From assembly GCA_030248065.1 (NCBI GenBank), contig JASAMV010008164.1, forward strand, positions 1 through 64,000: a stretch of 64,000 nt of DNA, read 5' to 3'. Shown in pieces: positions 49,801-59,455 of this stretch. Within the stretch, counting starts at the first letter, position 1. Each line of letters starts with the position of its first letter. The stretch comes from Rhynchonema sp. JSB1_4 (lineage: Eukaryota; Nematoda; Chromadorea; Monhysterida; Xyalidae). The notes beneath the pieces were generated by a model. It was given only the letters and a program-made list of their open reading frames with translations, was not told the DNA's origin and ran no database searches. A program made the translations under genes and the position numbers.

Positions 49801-52800
49801 GGACTGAGCCCAAGATAGTGATACAAGGTCGTCATGGTCACGTGCATTAACCGGGTGATGATGATTTGAATCGGTCGAATCCAGGCATTTGGGTCGGACA
49901 AGAACGCGTCGCGCAAAGCTGTTAGACGATATCTGATGTGGTAACACTGTGTCATATTTGGATGGATTTCAGCGGGTTTGAAAATAAGGACATATACCAA
50001 TGTGGCACTACAATTCATATCTTTACTATCTGCAAACTATCTCAAACAAAACAGAGACATCAGAAAAGATATTCTGCTCCAAGTTTTTTTTTCAACAAAA
50101 CCAAAGTCAGCACAGCACCGAAAAAAGTCACCTCGAAACCGTTGTTTTCGTCATCGTTTTGCCACAGACCGTTCGGAACACCGATGTGCTGCCCTAGAAA
50201 TTATTGCACATAATCATCTTTATACGCTCGACATGCGTGGTACCGAGCAGAGATTTTTGGCAAATAAGCGCCAACAAATTGAAAATAAAGTTCCAGATTT
50301 GCAAAAAGATAGTTTTTTGTATTAAAACAGAATTTGAATATTTCTGCAATTTACAGCTCTTGGTCCGCAAATTCGTGTAAGTAGAAGTGCCAAAAGGTAG
50401 AAGGGTTTCAAAAACAAATCAAGCTACATTAGTCACGGCGTCCCAAAAAGCTGCACAGCTGCATTCTCGTAGGCAACATCGAAATTCTATAGAGTACAAA
50501 TTGACTTACAGCTATGACATCGAGGATGGTGAGCAAGCTGTAAACCGCTTCGCCCGACCGAATTTCCTTCATTTTGTACTCGCTTTGCGGCTTGGAGCAG
50601 CTGTCGGTGCTGACGTCCTGTATCCAAAGAAACTTGAGCGTCGTGAAGAAACAAAATTACCCGACATAAGATGTGTAGAGTTAAACTGGAGTACTGGTTC
50701 ATCGTTTGGGAAACGAAAATCAAAAATAATGCAAAAAATATTTTCCTGACACCAACCAGAATGGAAACAGCCAGCGCGCCATCCAACACCACGTACAAAT
50801 AAATATCCGGAGTTCCCGGCTTGAAGACGTATTCACCGGGTTCGTAGGTTCGCGTCTCGATATCAGCTGGGTTCAGAATCCACTCGGTCGGCGGCTCCAG
50901 CACTCTAAAACATTCAGTTGCTATCACAAACATTTTATACGTTTTTCATCGTTTTAGACAGAATCACTTTCTTGACGACGAACGTCTCATGAGATCAACT
51001 ATGTGCTGTAAAGACGAGCGATTTTATACTTTAATCAGAAGCGTCAAACCAACTTTAAATAATGCAGCACATAGAATATGTCTGGTGACAAATGAGTGGG
51101 CACTTCGACTTGCAACGGCGACGGCTCAAAGAACTCGTCCGGCGGTCTGGGCATCTGACGAACATTGTAGCTGCCGTGACGTTGACGTGCGTTGTTGCGG
51201 ATCGAGCCAGGCAGAAGACTGCAAGATACACACTGCACTTGCGTGATGAACGCTTTGGACGAACAGTTACAAACGAACGTTACAAACAAATCACCAGCAA
51301 CAAGTATAAGTGACGTGGCTTCAATGAAAACGAAACTCGGGAGGAAAAAACAACATTTTCGTCAAAATTGAAGTTTTATGTCTCTTATGTTCTTAACATA
51401 TCTTCTGCCATACGTCTTTCTGAGCTTGTTGTTGTGCGCATCGTTCCAGAACTGTTGTTTGCTGCTATTATATAGCTGTTCCGGCGTAAAGGTCGGCCTG
51501 AGCTAGGCCGGTTCGGTGTAAACATGTAACATTGCCTGCTGTTAACGTGGAATGTTTCATGTTTACACCGACCCGACCGAGCTTTGGATCGAGCGTACAC
51601 CGGCCTTTACGCCCAACTGACACCGTTTCGAACATACAACCCTCAGTTGTTTTGTACTTGATTTCCACTCAAAATTTGACCAAACAAGCACGAACTTTTT
51701 CATTAATCCATACGCTCCATACGAATGTCGTCGATGTCTGTGTGTCCTCGTGATGTTACCCGGTGCCCCATTCAGGCCCACACCACTGTCCTCGCCTGCC
51801 GTGTCCGTGCTGCGAACCGGACTTGTGTCACGCGGACTCGACCCAGATCCGGACGTGTCCGATGAATTCGACCCGTCAGCCGGTCGACGACCAACCTGCA
51901 AATAACTATACAACCGTTTTACCACCAATCTTTTGCCCAAATTACTCAGAAAGTTTGTTGCATGTCGAATGACCTCATCTTGCAAATCAAAGCGAGTGTT
52001 AAAAATAATGCGTGCAAATTGCACCCAATGTTGACATGCATCTCGCGACGCGAAACTTGAAAAACAAATGTGGTGACGTGACGGCTAGGGTTAGAGGGGC
52101 ACCCGACAGTTCTAAAAATACCGGACATCTAATTTTTGAACCAAAAACAAACAAAATTTTGCTCATTTTAATGCAATTTTCGGCTCAATTTACCGAATTC
52201 AAGTTTTTCAAAGGAAACAAACACCAAAATGTTTCATTCTGAGCCTTCAGAAACATTTGGTTCGAAGAAAATCGTCTCTCAAAAATTCTTCTCTCAAAGT
52301 GTCGTCCCAAAAAACCCGACATCCAACATCTGGAGGCACCCGACAACCGACACCAGACTCCGACATCTCTCTAGCCCTAGGATGGCATTTCCCACTTTTT
52401 TGACCAAATGAAAACATTGTTGAAAAAAAACGTACCCCAACAGCTCGTAGGAACTGTCGTCCGAGCGACACTTCTCGTTTCTGGCCGTGATTATGCCGCC
52501 GTCTCAGCTGCGATTGACCACCGTTGGGTACTTGGTCCTGCAATTGACAGGGGATGATTGAAGTTCTGCGACTGCCGACTGCAGCAAATTTCCAAATTTG
52601 CTGCCGCACAATAAAATACGCCCCATAGTTACCGTATTGTCGGAAATAGAACCCCCCATTAATTGAACCCCACCGAAATGGCTCGAAATCAAAAATAGAG
52701 CCCTCCCATTAATTGACCTCCCATTAATAGAACCCCACCCCCAACCTTTACCGTACCACAGATTAGTGGTATGGTAGGGGTGTCTTGTTGCGTCAAACAT

Positions 52801-53559
52801 TGTTTAAGCTTGCGTACATAACAGAATACAGCTTTTTAAGCATAATTACCGCTGTTAAAGTCAGAAAATACTGAAAACAAGCCATTTTTGGGCATTATTA
52901 ACAATGTTTCTTTTCGTCGGGGGGGGGGGGGCAAGTGAAGAACATACCCCCCCCCAAATAATTGACCTCCCATAAATTGAACCCCCCAAAGTGACCCCAG
53001 TTAAAAAAAATAGACCCCCCGGGTTCTATTTCCGACAATACGGTATGTCAAGTTCTAAACCCAAACTCTAACCACGCGCAGTTCTGAAACATTGCGCGCA
53101 GCTGCCTGGCTGGCTGGTAAGCTCAACGCGCGTCTGCTGCCCGAATGTTTCAAAAGTTGACTTTCGGGTTTAGAACGTGACATTAACTATGGGGCGTATT
53201 TCACTGTGTGGCAGCGAATTTGGAAATTTACCATAGACACAACAGTAAATATATCACGATTTTCCCAATGTACCGTGGTAACTGCACCAGCAACTGCGTT
53301 ATCGACCACGTCTGTTATTCGTTGTAGATTTTCATTGGACACGATTTGTCGCCGCACACGAGGGACTGTGAAAAGTATATGGTTGAAGAACGTCGAAAAT
53401 ATACGTCTGCTGGTAAAAATGACAATCCCAACTTGTTGGCAGTGAATGAAACGCGTCATCTTCGTCCGGCGGTCTCCTATTTCTCGAATTCCATCGACTC
53501 GAGAACACGAATATGATCAAACTGATTACAATGCCGATTGCGATGTAAATCACCACCAT
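37812..53559 (-). CDS. Neuropathy target esterase / patatin-like phospholipase (PNPLA6/7 orthologue)
   Basis: Complete gene of 35 exons, listed 5' to 3': 53559-53433, 53365-53232, 52537-52436, 51895-51723, 51218-51054, 50904-50757, 50617-50510, 50193-50132, 49932-49785, 49522-49411, 49351-49206, 48791-48689, 48450-48264, 47518-47387, 47156-47033, 46727-46614, 46510-46444, 46102-46012, 45742-45665, 45441-45273, 44931-44814, 44728-44625, 44230-44109, 43927-43860, 43795-43707, 43560-43461, 43251-43165, 41997-41881, 41619-41471, 41391-41239, 41160-41002, 40310-40169, 39389-39282, 38977-38711, 38155-37812. The sum is 4617 nt with stop (about 1538 residues; vertebrate and fly homologues are roughly 1300-1450). 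Phases agree at every junction. The encoded enzyme hydrolyses (lyso)phosphatidylcholine at the ER, as known for this family. Hallmarks: a TM anchor, three cNMP-like domains, GGGGARGAAHIG, GVSIG and DGGY. The start ATG is chosen because it opens the hydrophobic anchor; an upstream ATG near 53680 is out of frame. Confidence 0.95.
37926..38045 (-). other. Possible facultative 120-nt intron in the last esterase exon
   Basis: GAG|GTACGC and TTTTTCTGCAG|GTTGAC bound a 120-nt stretch (40 codons) with no in-frame stop. It can be spliced out or kept without shifting the acidic C-terminal tail ([17 protein letters not shown]). Confidence 0.45.
41239..44230 (-). CDS. Esterase exons 23-30: patatin catalytic domain
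   Basis: Holds the glycine-rich oxyanion loop GGGGARGAAHIG (residues about 940-951, split over exons 44109 and 43927), the nucleophile elbow GVSIG (Ser about 970, exon 43795-43707) and the catalytic Asp in DGGY (about 1090, exon 41997-41881). Also [20 protein letters not shown] and [13 protein letters not shown], typical of NTE. All catalytic residues of the Ser-Asp dyad are present, so the enzyme should be active. Confidence 0.93.
42474..42546 (+). tRNA. tRNA-Lys (anticodon CTT)
   Basis: A 73-nt cloverleaf: 5' GCCTGGC pairs with 3' GTCGGGC including wobbles; D arm with A-box TAGCTCAGTCGGTAGAGC; anticodon stem TTGGA/TCCAA with loop CTCTTAA; T arm GTGGGTTCGAGCCCCAC; discriminator G. No tRNA intron. 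Lies in the esterase intron 41998-43164, antisense to it. Confidence 0.95.
42716..42788 (-). tRNA. tRNA-Lys (anticodon CTT), second copy, inverted
   Basis: Identical to the copy at 42474-42546 but on the - strand. The two genes are convergent and 169 bp apart, so the 73-bp genes form a perfect inverted repeat within one esterase intron. It lies in sense orientation relative to the host gene. Confidence 0.95.
46614..47518 (-). CDS. Esterase exons 14-16: third cyclic-nucleotide-binding-like domain
   Basis: Reads [20 protein letters not shown], then [20 protein letters not shown] and [15 protein letters not shown]. This matches the third domain of PNPLA6/7, including the GRGD turn. In this family the domains are regulatory or structural; cyclic nucleotide binding has not generally been demonstrated. 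Confidence 0.9.
47387..49351 (-). CDS. Esterase exons 11-14: second cyclic-nucleotide-binding-like domain
   Basis: Starts [20 protein letters not shown], continues [20 protein letters not shown] across the 49206/48791 junction, then [20 protein letters not shown] and the closing helix with [13 protein letters not shown]. These are the positions expected for the second regulatory domain. The donor of 48450-48264 is GTTGGT, which gives the reading DFYHIMAMKP into the next exon. Confidence 0.9.
48984..49123. mobile_element. 140-bp palindromic MITE in esterase intron 11
   Basis: AAGGCCTGACTATACTTCG and its inverted copy CGAAGTATAGTTAGGCCTT are the ends. TA lies at 48982-48983 and 49124-49125. 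The arms run nearly to the centre, with AATTCTCGCGCGCTGATTGG and its complement near the middle, so the element is almost one perfect hairpin. Confidence 0.85.
49785..51218 (-). CDS. Esterase exons 5-9: first cyclic-nucleotide-binding-like domain
   Basis: Five exons together encode a beta-roll domain with [20 protein letters not shown], then [20 protein letters not shown] and TTVSR, and end with the conserved helix [19 protein letters not shown]. Order and spacing match the first cNMP-binding-like domain of PNPLA6/7. The exon at 50132-50193 (62 nt) is the smallest of the gene. Confidence 0.9.
51483..51613. mobile_element. 131-bp palindromic MITE-like repeat in esterase intron 4
   Basis: GGCGTAAAGGTCGG and CCGGCCTTTACGCC are the ends, with GGTGTAAACATG / CATGTTTACACC inside. 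It is an imperfect palindrome. No clear target duplication. Confidence 0.6.
52586..53229. mobile_element. Foldback element in esterase intron 2, itself interrupted
   Basis: Starts AAATTTCCAAATTTGCTGCC and ends with the inverted GGCAGCGAATTTGGAAATTT. The arms continue through ATACGCCCCATAGTTA / TAACTATGGGGCGTAT and TTCTAAACCC / GGGTTTAGAA. A second element (52632-53043) is inserted in the left arm. Its right end touches the donor of esterase exon 2 (GTAAAT, 53226-53231). Confidence 0.75.
52632..53043. mobile_element. TA-flanked MITE, family A, uninterrupted copy (412 bp)
   Basis: Ends CCGTATTGTCGGAAATAGAA and TTCTATTTCCGACAATACGG are perfect inverted repeats. TA at 52630-52631 and 53044-53045. 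The interior has 'CCCATTAATTGAACCCC' units at both ends. Reference copy for the heavily invaded relatives at 54798 and 56672. Confidence 0.85.
53433..53559 (-). CDS. Esterase exon 1: N-terminal membrane anchor
   Basis: Encodes [19 protein letters not shown], then a basic stretch [10 protein letters not shown], as in the ER-anchoring N-terminus of NTE proteins. It ends in phase 1 at GTTGGG. The frame is open further upstream to a TTTTCAG at about 53607, so a non-coding 5' exon may be spliced on. Repeat elements begin about 130 bp upstream, leaving little room for a promoter. Confidence 0.8.
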
Positions 53560-53698
53560 CTTGTGACGCAGCGAATTCTGTAGTGTTTGTTGTTCGATTT
53601 CCTGAAAAGCGTGCCTTAGTTTTTGTCATTTTCTTTCGATTATATTTCTGTATCATTTTACCGGAGGCTCCGGCTCCGCCCATCTGTGTAGTTCCTGG

Positions 53699-54557
53699 CA
53701 GTGTTGGAGGTACTCTGGAGGGGGGATACCTACTGTGCCGGACTCGGAGAGGGGGATATTTACTGTACCAGAGCCGGTGGCCTATGTACCTGGGGCGGGG
53801 GGGGGGGTTGGGGGGCGGTTGGGGAGGTTAGGTTTTTGGGTGAAAATTTTTAATGTTTTTGTTATGTGTGGAATGAAAACTAGATCCCCATATGAGAAAA
53901 AACACATTACCAAAAAAAAACAAAAAAACCATCCCCCCAGAACAAAAACCAAAAACACAACAAAAAACAAAAAAAAATCTGGATGGAATCTTGGGGGGAA
54001 TCCGGTTTGGAGGGGGAGGGGGGGCGGGGGGGGGGGAGATTTTCGGGGCGGGTAGGGTACAACACAAGTTTTTTTGGGAGCCTATTTTTACATGCTATAA
54101 AGTGCATATATCGCGCGCAGCGCGCGATTTTTTGCACTTTTATTTTAAGGATCTTCGGTCGAAACTTGGGCATTTTTGACCGAAACATGGGAAAAAAATC
54201 GGGTAGGGTACCAGGCCGGGCGGGTAGGGTACCATTGGGGATGGGGGACCAGCCCCTCTCCCCCAGCCCAGTGTTGGAGGTGGGGGGTAGCCCCCCAGTA
54301 CAGTAGGTATCCCCTCGCCTGGTACAGTAGGTATCCCCCCCCGATGTTTGGCATGGTACAGTAGGTATCCCCCCGATTTTCACCCTGGTACAGTAGGTAT
54401 CCCCCGGTTTTGCCCCAAAAGTGCCAATTTTTGACCAAAATGGCCAAAATTAGTGCAAAATCAGTGGTTTTTGCCTCAAATTATCCAGCAAATACCTACT
54501 ACGTTTTCACACGATTCCACACATAATAAACACATTAAAAATGTTCACCCAAAAACC
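53699..54557. repeat. Mosaic of truncated D- and E-type elements
   Basis: A family D left end (CAGTGTTGGAGGTACTCTGG) at 53699 runs into family E-like sequence (GGGCGGGTAGGGTAC words, CGCGCGCAGCGCGCG near 54111). From about 54268 a family D end follows in opposite orientation, with repeated GGTACAGTAGGTATCCCC. No matched termini or clean target duplication, so this is a rearranged composite. Confidence 0.6.
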
Positions 54558-54855
54558 TACCGTAAAAACCTAAATACAGCCCCCCGGAATAGAGCCCCCC
54601 CGTAATACAGCCCCGCTTAAAAAGGGGTCAGTGAATTAATAGAGCCCCCCGGAATAGAGCCCCCTATGTAACATCCCCTATACAGTAGTGTATTAAAGCT
54701 TGATAGTGGTGCACACGTACATTTATGCACGTGTGTTGTTCGTTCAGAGCACATAATACGCCTCTTATTGACGAATAGACACGATTAAATGCGATTACCG
54801 TATTGTCGGAAATAGAACCCCCCCATTAATTGAACCCCACCTAAATGGCTCGAAA

Positions 54856-55211
54856 CAGTGTAGTTCCTGGTCCGGAGGGGGAGATAGCGGACCCTCCGTT
54901 TTTTTCGGAGGAGGAGATAGTGTACCCCCAAGGGGGAAAGGGGGGAGACCCAAATTCGGGAAAAAGTCACTTTTTGAGGTAGAAAATTTGACCTATTTTT
55001 ACTCCTTTTTGGAAAAAATTCTTCATAAAAAGGGTATTTTGGCGACTTTTGAGAACAAAAATCACACATTTTAGGCCTAAAAATGCCTACTTTAGGCAAA
55101 AATTAGGGGAGATAGTGTACCCGGAGGGGGAGATAGGGGGATATAGTGTACCACCTGAGGGGGAGATAGCGTACCCGAGGGGGGACCCCCCTCCCCCCAG
55201 GAACTACACTG
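54856..55211. mobile_element. CAGTG-ended element, family F copy 1
   Basis: CAGTGTAGTTCCTGG and CCAGGAACTACACTG ends. Exact 8-bp duplication GCTCGAAA (54848-54855 and 55212-55219). Interior words GGGGGAGATAGTGTACC and variants, plus TTTTAGGCCTAAAA-type palindromes. Confidence 0.88.
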
Positions 55212-55672
55212 GCTCGAAATCAAAAGTAGAACCCCCCAATTAATTGACCCCAGTGTTGGAGGTACTCTGGAGGGGGGATACCTACTGTACCGCGCTCGGA
55301 GAGGGGGATACCTACTGTACCAGAGCCGATGGCCTGGGGGGTTATGTACCCAGCGGGGTTTGGGGGGGGGGTTAGGTTTTGGGGTGAAAATTTTTTATGT
55401 GTTTATTATGTGTGGAATCGTGTGAAAACGTAGTATTTGCGCGCGTAGCGCGCGAATTTGGGGTAATTTGAGGTAAAAACCACTGATTTTACACTAGCTT
55501 TGGCCATTTTGGTAAAAAATTGGCACTTTTGAGGCAAAATCGGGGGGATACCACTGTACCGGGGTGAAAATCGGTGGGGGGATACCTACTGTACCATGCC
55601 AAACATCGGGGGGGATACCTACTGTACCAGGCGAGGGGGGATACCTACTGTACTGGGGGGCTACCCCCACCC

Positions 55673-56585
55673 CAGTGCTGTGGCTGCTTTGGCGGGGCGG
55701 GTAGGGTACATAGGTGGAAAAAATCGGGGCGGGTAGGGGCAGTGTTGGAGGTACTCTGGAGGGGGGGATACCTACTGTACCGCGCTCGGAGAGGGGGGAT
55801 ACCTACTGTACCAGAGCCGATGGCCTGGGGGGGGTTATGTACCCAGGGGGGGTTGGGGGGGGTTAGGTTTTGGGGTGAAAATTTTTTATGTGTTTATTAT
55901 GTGTGGAATCGTGTGAAAACGTAGTATTTGCGCGCGTAGCGCGCGAATTGGGGGTAATTTGAGGTAAAAACCACTGAGTTTACACTAATTTTGGCCATTT
56001 TGGTCAAAGATTGGCACTTTTGAGGCACACTCGGGGGGGGGGATACCTACTGTACCGGGGTGAAAATCGGGGGGGATACCTACTGTACCATGCCAAACAT
56101 CGGGGGGGGATACCTACTGTACCAGGCGAGGGGGATACCTACTGTACTGGGGGGGGGCTACCCCCCCCCCCAACCCCCCCCCCCCCACCTCCAACACTGG
56201 GTAGGGGGGTAGTGTACCTGGGATTTTGGGGGGGGGGAAATCCGGTTTGGGGGGGGGGGAAGATTTTTCGGGGCGGGTAGGGTACAACACAAGTTTTTTC
56301 GGGTGCCTGTTTTTATGCACTAAAAGTACATATATCGCGCCCGCGCGCAGCGCGAGATTTTTTGCACTTTTTTAGGGTTTTTGGTCGAAATTTGGGCATT
56401 TTTGACCGAAAAATGGGCATTTTGAGGGTAAAAATCGGGGCGGGCAGGGTACCAGGGCGGGGCGGGTAGCCGGGTCGGGGGTAGGTAAGGTAGGGTACCA
56501 GAGCGGGGCGGGTAGGGGGTAGCGCACCAGGCCGGGGCGGGTAGGGTACCATTGGGGGACCCCCCCCCCCCCAGCCACAGCACTG
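55673..56585. mobile_element. CAGTG-ended element, family E copy, interrupted
   Basis: Ends CAGTGCTGTGGCTG and AGCCACAGCACTG. Exact 8-bp duplication CCCCACCC (55665-55672 and 56586-56593). Words GGGGCGGGTAGGGTACC. Split by a family D element at 55740-56199. Confidence 0.88.
55740..56199. mobile_element. CAGTG-ended element, family D copy 2
   Basis: Ends CAGTGTTGGAGGTACTCTGG and ACCTCCAACACTG. Exact duplication GGTAGGGG (55732-55739 and 56200-56207). A complete, uninterrupted copy and the innermost layer of the nest. Confidence 0.88.
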
Positions 56586-56671
56586 CCCCACCCAAACCCC
56601 CACCTCCAACACTGATTGACCCCCCATTAATAGAAGAACCCCACCCCCAACCTTCACCGTACCACAGACTA

Positions 56672-57549
56672 CCGTATTGTCGGAAATAGAACCCCCCCAT
56701 TAATTGAACCCCCCCTAAATGGCTCGAAATCAAAAATAGAACCCCCCATTAATTGACCCCCCCATTAATAGAACCCCACCCCCAACCTTCACCGTACCAG
56801 TGTTGGAGGTACTCTGGAGGGGGGGATACCTACTGTACCGCGCTCGGAGAGGGGGGGATACCTACTGTACCAGAGCCGATGGCCGGGGGGGGGTCCTGTA
56901 CCCAGGGGGGTGGGGGGGGGGTTGGGGGGTTAGGTTTTGGGGTGAAAATTTTTTATGTGTTTATTATGTGTGGAATCGTGTGAAAACGTAGTATTTGCGC
57001 GCGTAGCGCGCGAATTTGGGGTAATTTGAGGTAAAAACCACTGATTTTACACTAATTTTGGCCATTTTGGTCAAAAATTGGCACTTTTGAGGCAAAATCG
57101 GGGGGGATACCTACTATACCGGGGTGAAAATCGGGGGGGGGGATACATACTGTACCATGCCGACAAGCGGGGGGATACCTACTGTACCAGGCCAGGGGGG
57201 GATACCCACTGTACTGGGGGCGGGCCACCCCCCAAACCCCCCCCCCCACCTCCAACACTGCACCGTACCACAGATTAGTGGTATGATAAGGCTGTGTTGT
57301 TGTGTCAAACGTTGTTTAAACTTGCGTACACAACAGAACACAGCTTTTTAAGCATAATTGCAGGTGTTAAAGTTAGAAAATACCGAAAACAAGCCATTTT
57401 TAGGGGCATTATTAACAATGATTTTTTTCGTTGGGGGGCCAAATGAAAAATATAACCCCCCAATAATTGACCCCCCCCATAAATTGAACCCCCCCAAAAT
57501 GACCCCAGTGAAAAAATAGACCCCCCGGGTTCTATTTCCGACAATACGG
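56672..57549. mobile_element. TA-flanked MITE, family A copy 3, interrupted
   Basis: CCGTATTGTCGGAAATAGAA / TTCTATTTCCGACAATACGG ends, with TA at 56670-56671 and 57550-57551. It is inserted into a family A relative: the host reads ACCACAGA(C/T)TAGTGGTATG across the site. It contains family D copy 3. Confidence 0.82.
56798..57260. mobile_element. CAGTG-ended element, family D copy 3
   Basis: CAGTGTTGGAGGT ... ACCTCCAACACTG, with exact 8-bp duplication CACCGTAC (56790-56797 and 57261-57268). Same internal order as the other D copies. Confidence 0.88.
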
Positions 57550-57559
57550 TAGTGGTATG

Positions 57560-57956
57560 CAGTGTAGTTCCTGGTCCGGAGGGGGAGATAGCGGACCCTC
57601 CGTTTTTTTCGGAGGGGGAGATAGTGTACCCCCGAGGGGGGGGAAGGGGGGGGGAAGACCCAAATTCGGGAAAAAGTCACTTTTTGAGGTAGAAAATTTG
57701 ACCTATTTTTGCCCCTTTTTGGAAAAAATTCTTCATAAAAAGGGCATTTTGGCGACTTTTGAGAACATTGACCTAAAAATCACACATTTTTGGTATAAAA
57801 ATGCCCATTTTAGGCCTAAAAATGCCTATTTTAGGCAAAAAATGGGGGAGATAGTGTACCCGGAGGGGGAGATAGGGGGATAGTGTACCACCTGAGGGGG
57901 AGATAGCGTACCCGAGGGGGGGGGACCCCCCCCTCCCCCCCCCAGGAACTACACTG
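57560..57956. mobile_element. CAGTG-ended element, family F copy 2
   Basis: CAGTGTAGTTCCTGG ... CCAGGAACTACACTG, with exact 8-bp duplication GTGGTATG (57552-57559 and 57957-57964). Confidence 0.88.
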
Positions 57957-58235
57957 GTGGTATGGTAAGGCTGTGTTGTTGTGTCAAACGTTGATTAAGC
58001 TTGCGTACACAAGAGAATACAGCTTTTTAAGCATATTTGCCGCGGTTTACGTTAGAAAATACCGAAAACAAGCCATTAGGAGATAAAAATCTTTGGAAAA
58101 TCATCCAGGTGCCCTTGATCATCAGGTTTAACCGTTACACGCAGCTGGCTGTGTGTGCATTAATTAATACACGTGTGTGTATTAGACAGAAGCAGCGCTA
58201 GATATAAGTAGCAGCGGCTAGACGGCAGTGTGTGT

Positions 58236-58311
58236 CGGTTCGCTAGCTCAGCGGCGAAGGCGTTGGACTCGTGCCTGTGGGACCGCTGGTTCGAGTCCCG
58301 CCGGCGCCGGT
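58236..58311 (+). pseudogene. tRNA-like sequence (pol III A and B boxes)
   Basis: Contains TAGCTCAGCGGCGAAGG (A-box region) and GGTTCGAGTCC (B box) at tRNA spacing, followed by a T-run at 58316-58330 that could end pol III transcription. The anticodon and T stems do not pair well, so it is probably a tRNA pseudogene or the head of a SINE-like unit rather than a working tRNA. Confidence 0.5.
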
Positions 58312-58457
58312 GAAATTTTTTGTTTTTTTTTGGCTTTTTTGTTAAAACTAATTTATACATGCACAAAATGAAGAGAAATAGTGTTTATAACAGTGAAATC
58401 GGGGTTGGGATGTCAAAACATAGCCATCATTTTTTGTTTGTTTTCTTGAGCTTCGCC

Positions 58458-58499
58458 TTAGGCTTGGGCTTAGGCTTTGGCTTAGGCCTAGGCTTGGCC
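58458..58499 (+). repeat. Degenerate interstitial telomere-like array (TTAGGC)n
   Basis: Seven hexamers in register: TTAGGC TTGGGC TTAGGC, then TTTGGC TTAGGC CTAGGC TTGGCC. Three are perfect copies of the nematode telomere unit. A looser inverted/direct patch follows at 58560-58595. Confidence 0.65.
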
Positions 58500-58920
58500 A
58501 AAATGGTGTCTTCTACTAATAGATAATATTAATCTGTCACAACTTTCCATTTTTATAATTAGGCCTACGCCTAGGCTTCTTGGGCTTGGGCTTAAACGTA
58601 ATCTGAAGCGGCTGGCCTCAAAACGACGTTTTCTGCCTTTTATATGCGTGGATGATTTTCCAAAGATTTTTAACTCCTCTTAAACAAGCCATTTTAATGG
58701 GCATTATTAACAATGATTTTTTTCGTCGGCGGGCCAAATGAAAAATATAACCCCCCAATAATTGACCCCCCATAAATTGAACCCCCCAAAATGACCCCAG
58801 TGACAAAATAGACCCCCCCGGGTTCTATTTCCGACAATACAGTACAAGCGAAAAAACATCCTTTCAAACCCCTTTTTAGGGGTTTTTGGGGCTAGCCCCG
58901 CCCTGGTATTGGTCGCACAC

Positions 58921-58963
58921 CAGTGTAGTTCCTGGGGGGAGGGGGTCCCCCCTAAGGTACACC
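58921..58963. repeat. Left end of a truncated family F element
   Basis: CAGTGTAGTTCCTGG at 58921 begins a family F element that soon meets family D copy 4; no right end in place. Confidence 0.55.
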
Positions 58964-59448
58964 CAGTGTTGGAGGTACTCTGGAGGGGGGGATACCTACT
59001 GTACCGCGCTCGGAGAGGGGGGGATACCTACTGTACCAGAGCCGATGGCCTGGGGGGGGGGTTATGTACCTAGGGGGGGGGGGTTTGGGGGGGGGGGTTG
59101 GGGGGGGGGGGTTAGGTTTTGGGGTGAAAATTTTTTATGTGTTTATTATGTGTGGAATCGTGTGAAAACGTAGTATTTGCGCGCGTAGCGCGCGAATTTC
59201 GGGTAATTTGAGGTAAAAAACACTGATTTTGCACTAATTTCGGCCATTTTGGTAAAAAATTGGCACTTTTGGGGCAAAATCGGGGGGGATACCTACTGTA
59301 CCGGGGTGAAAATCGGGGGGGATACCTACTGTACCATGCTAAACATCGGGGGGGATACCTACTGTACCAGGCGAGGGGGGGATACCTACTGTACTGGGGG
59401 GGGGGGGGCTACCCCCCCCCCCAAAACCCCCCCCCACCTCCAACACTG
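58964..59448. mobile_element. CAGTG-ended element, family D copy 4
   Basis: CAGTGTTGGAGGT ... ACCTCCAACACTG, with exact duplication GGTACACC (58956-58963 and 59449-59456). The last base of the duplication is also the first base of copy 5, so the copies sit head to tail. Confidence 0.85.
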
Positions 59449-59455
59449 GGTACAC

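Larger units (their letters stand above)
55251..56614. mobile_element. CAGTG-ended element, family D copy 1, interrupted
   Basis: Ends CAGTGTTGGAGGT and ACCTCCAACACTG. Exact 8-bp duplication ATTGACCC (55243-55250 and 56615-56622). Two G-run + ATACCTACTGTACC words near the left end, four near the right, and a CGCGCGTAGCGCGCG palindrome near 55439. Split by the family E element at 55673-56585. Confidence 0.88.
58078..58681. mobile_element. Inverted-repeat element carrying a tRNA-like gene and TTAGGC array
   Basis: The left end AGGAGATAAAAATCTTTGG and inverted right end CCAAAGATTTTTAACTCCT match over about 28 bp. A 12-bp direct repeat AAACAAGCCATT flanks it (58066-58077 and 58682-58693). The uninterrupted host sequence is seen in family A copies (AAACAAGCCATTTTT). 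The element holds a tRNA-like sequence (58236-58311) and TTAGGC-type repeats (58458-58499). The 12-bp duplication is longer than in its neighbours, so this is a different kind of element. Confidence 0.7.
54798..58842. mobile_element. TA-flanked MITE, family A copy 2, with nested insertions
   Basis: Left CCGTATTGTCGGAAATAGAA, right TTCTATTTCCGACAATACAG (one change). TA target at 54796-54797 and 58843-58844; the empty site GCGATTACAAGCG is intact in family C copy 2. The host sequence of 412-bp type is split by five primary insertions (54856, 55251, 56672, 57560 and 58078). Confidence 0.8.

Noticed and set aside
53477..53683. Upstream ATG (MGGAGASG) as the esterase start
   Set aside because: Spliced at the GGTAAA donor or read through, it enters a frame that does not encode the membrane anchor; the ATG at 53559 opens the correct frame.
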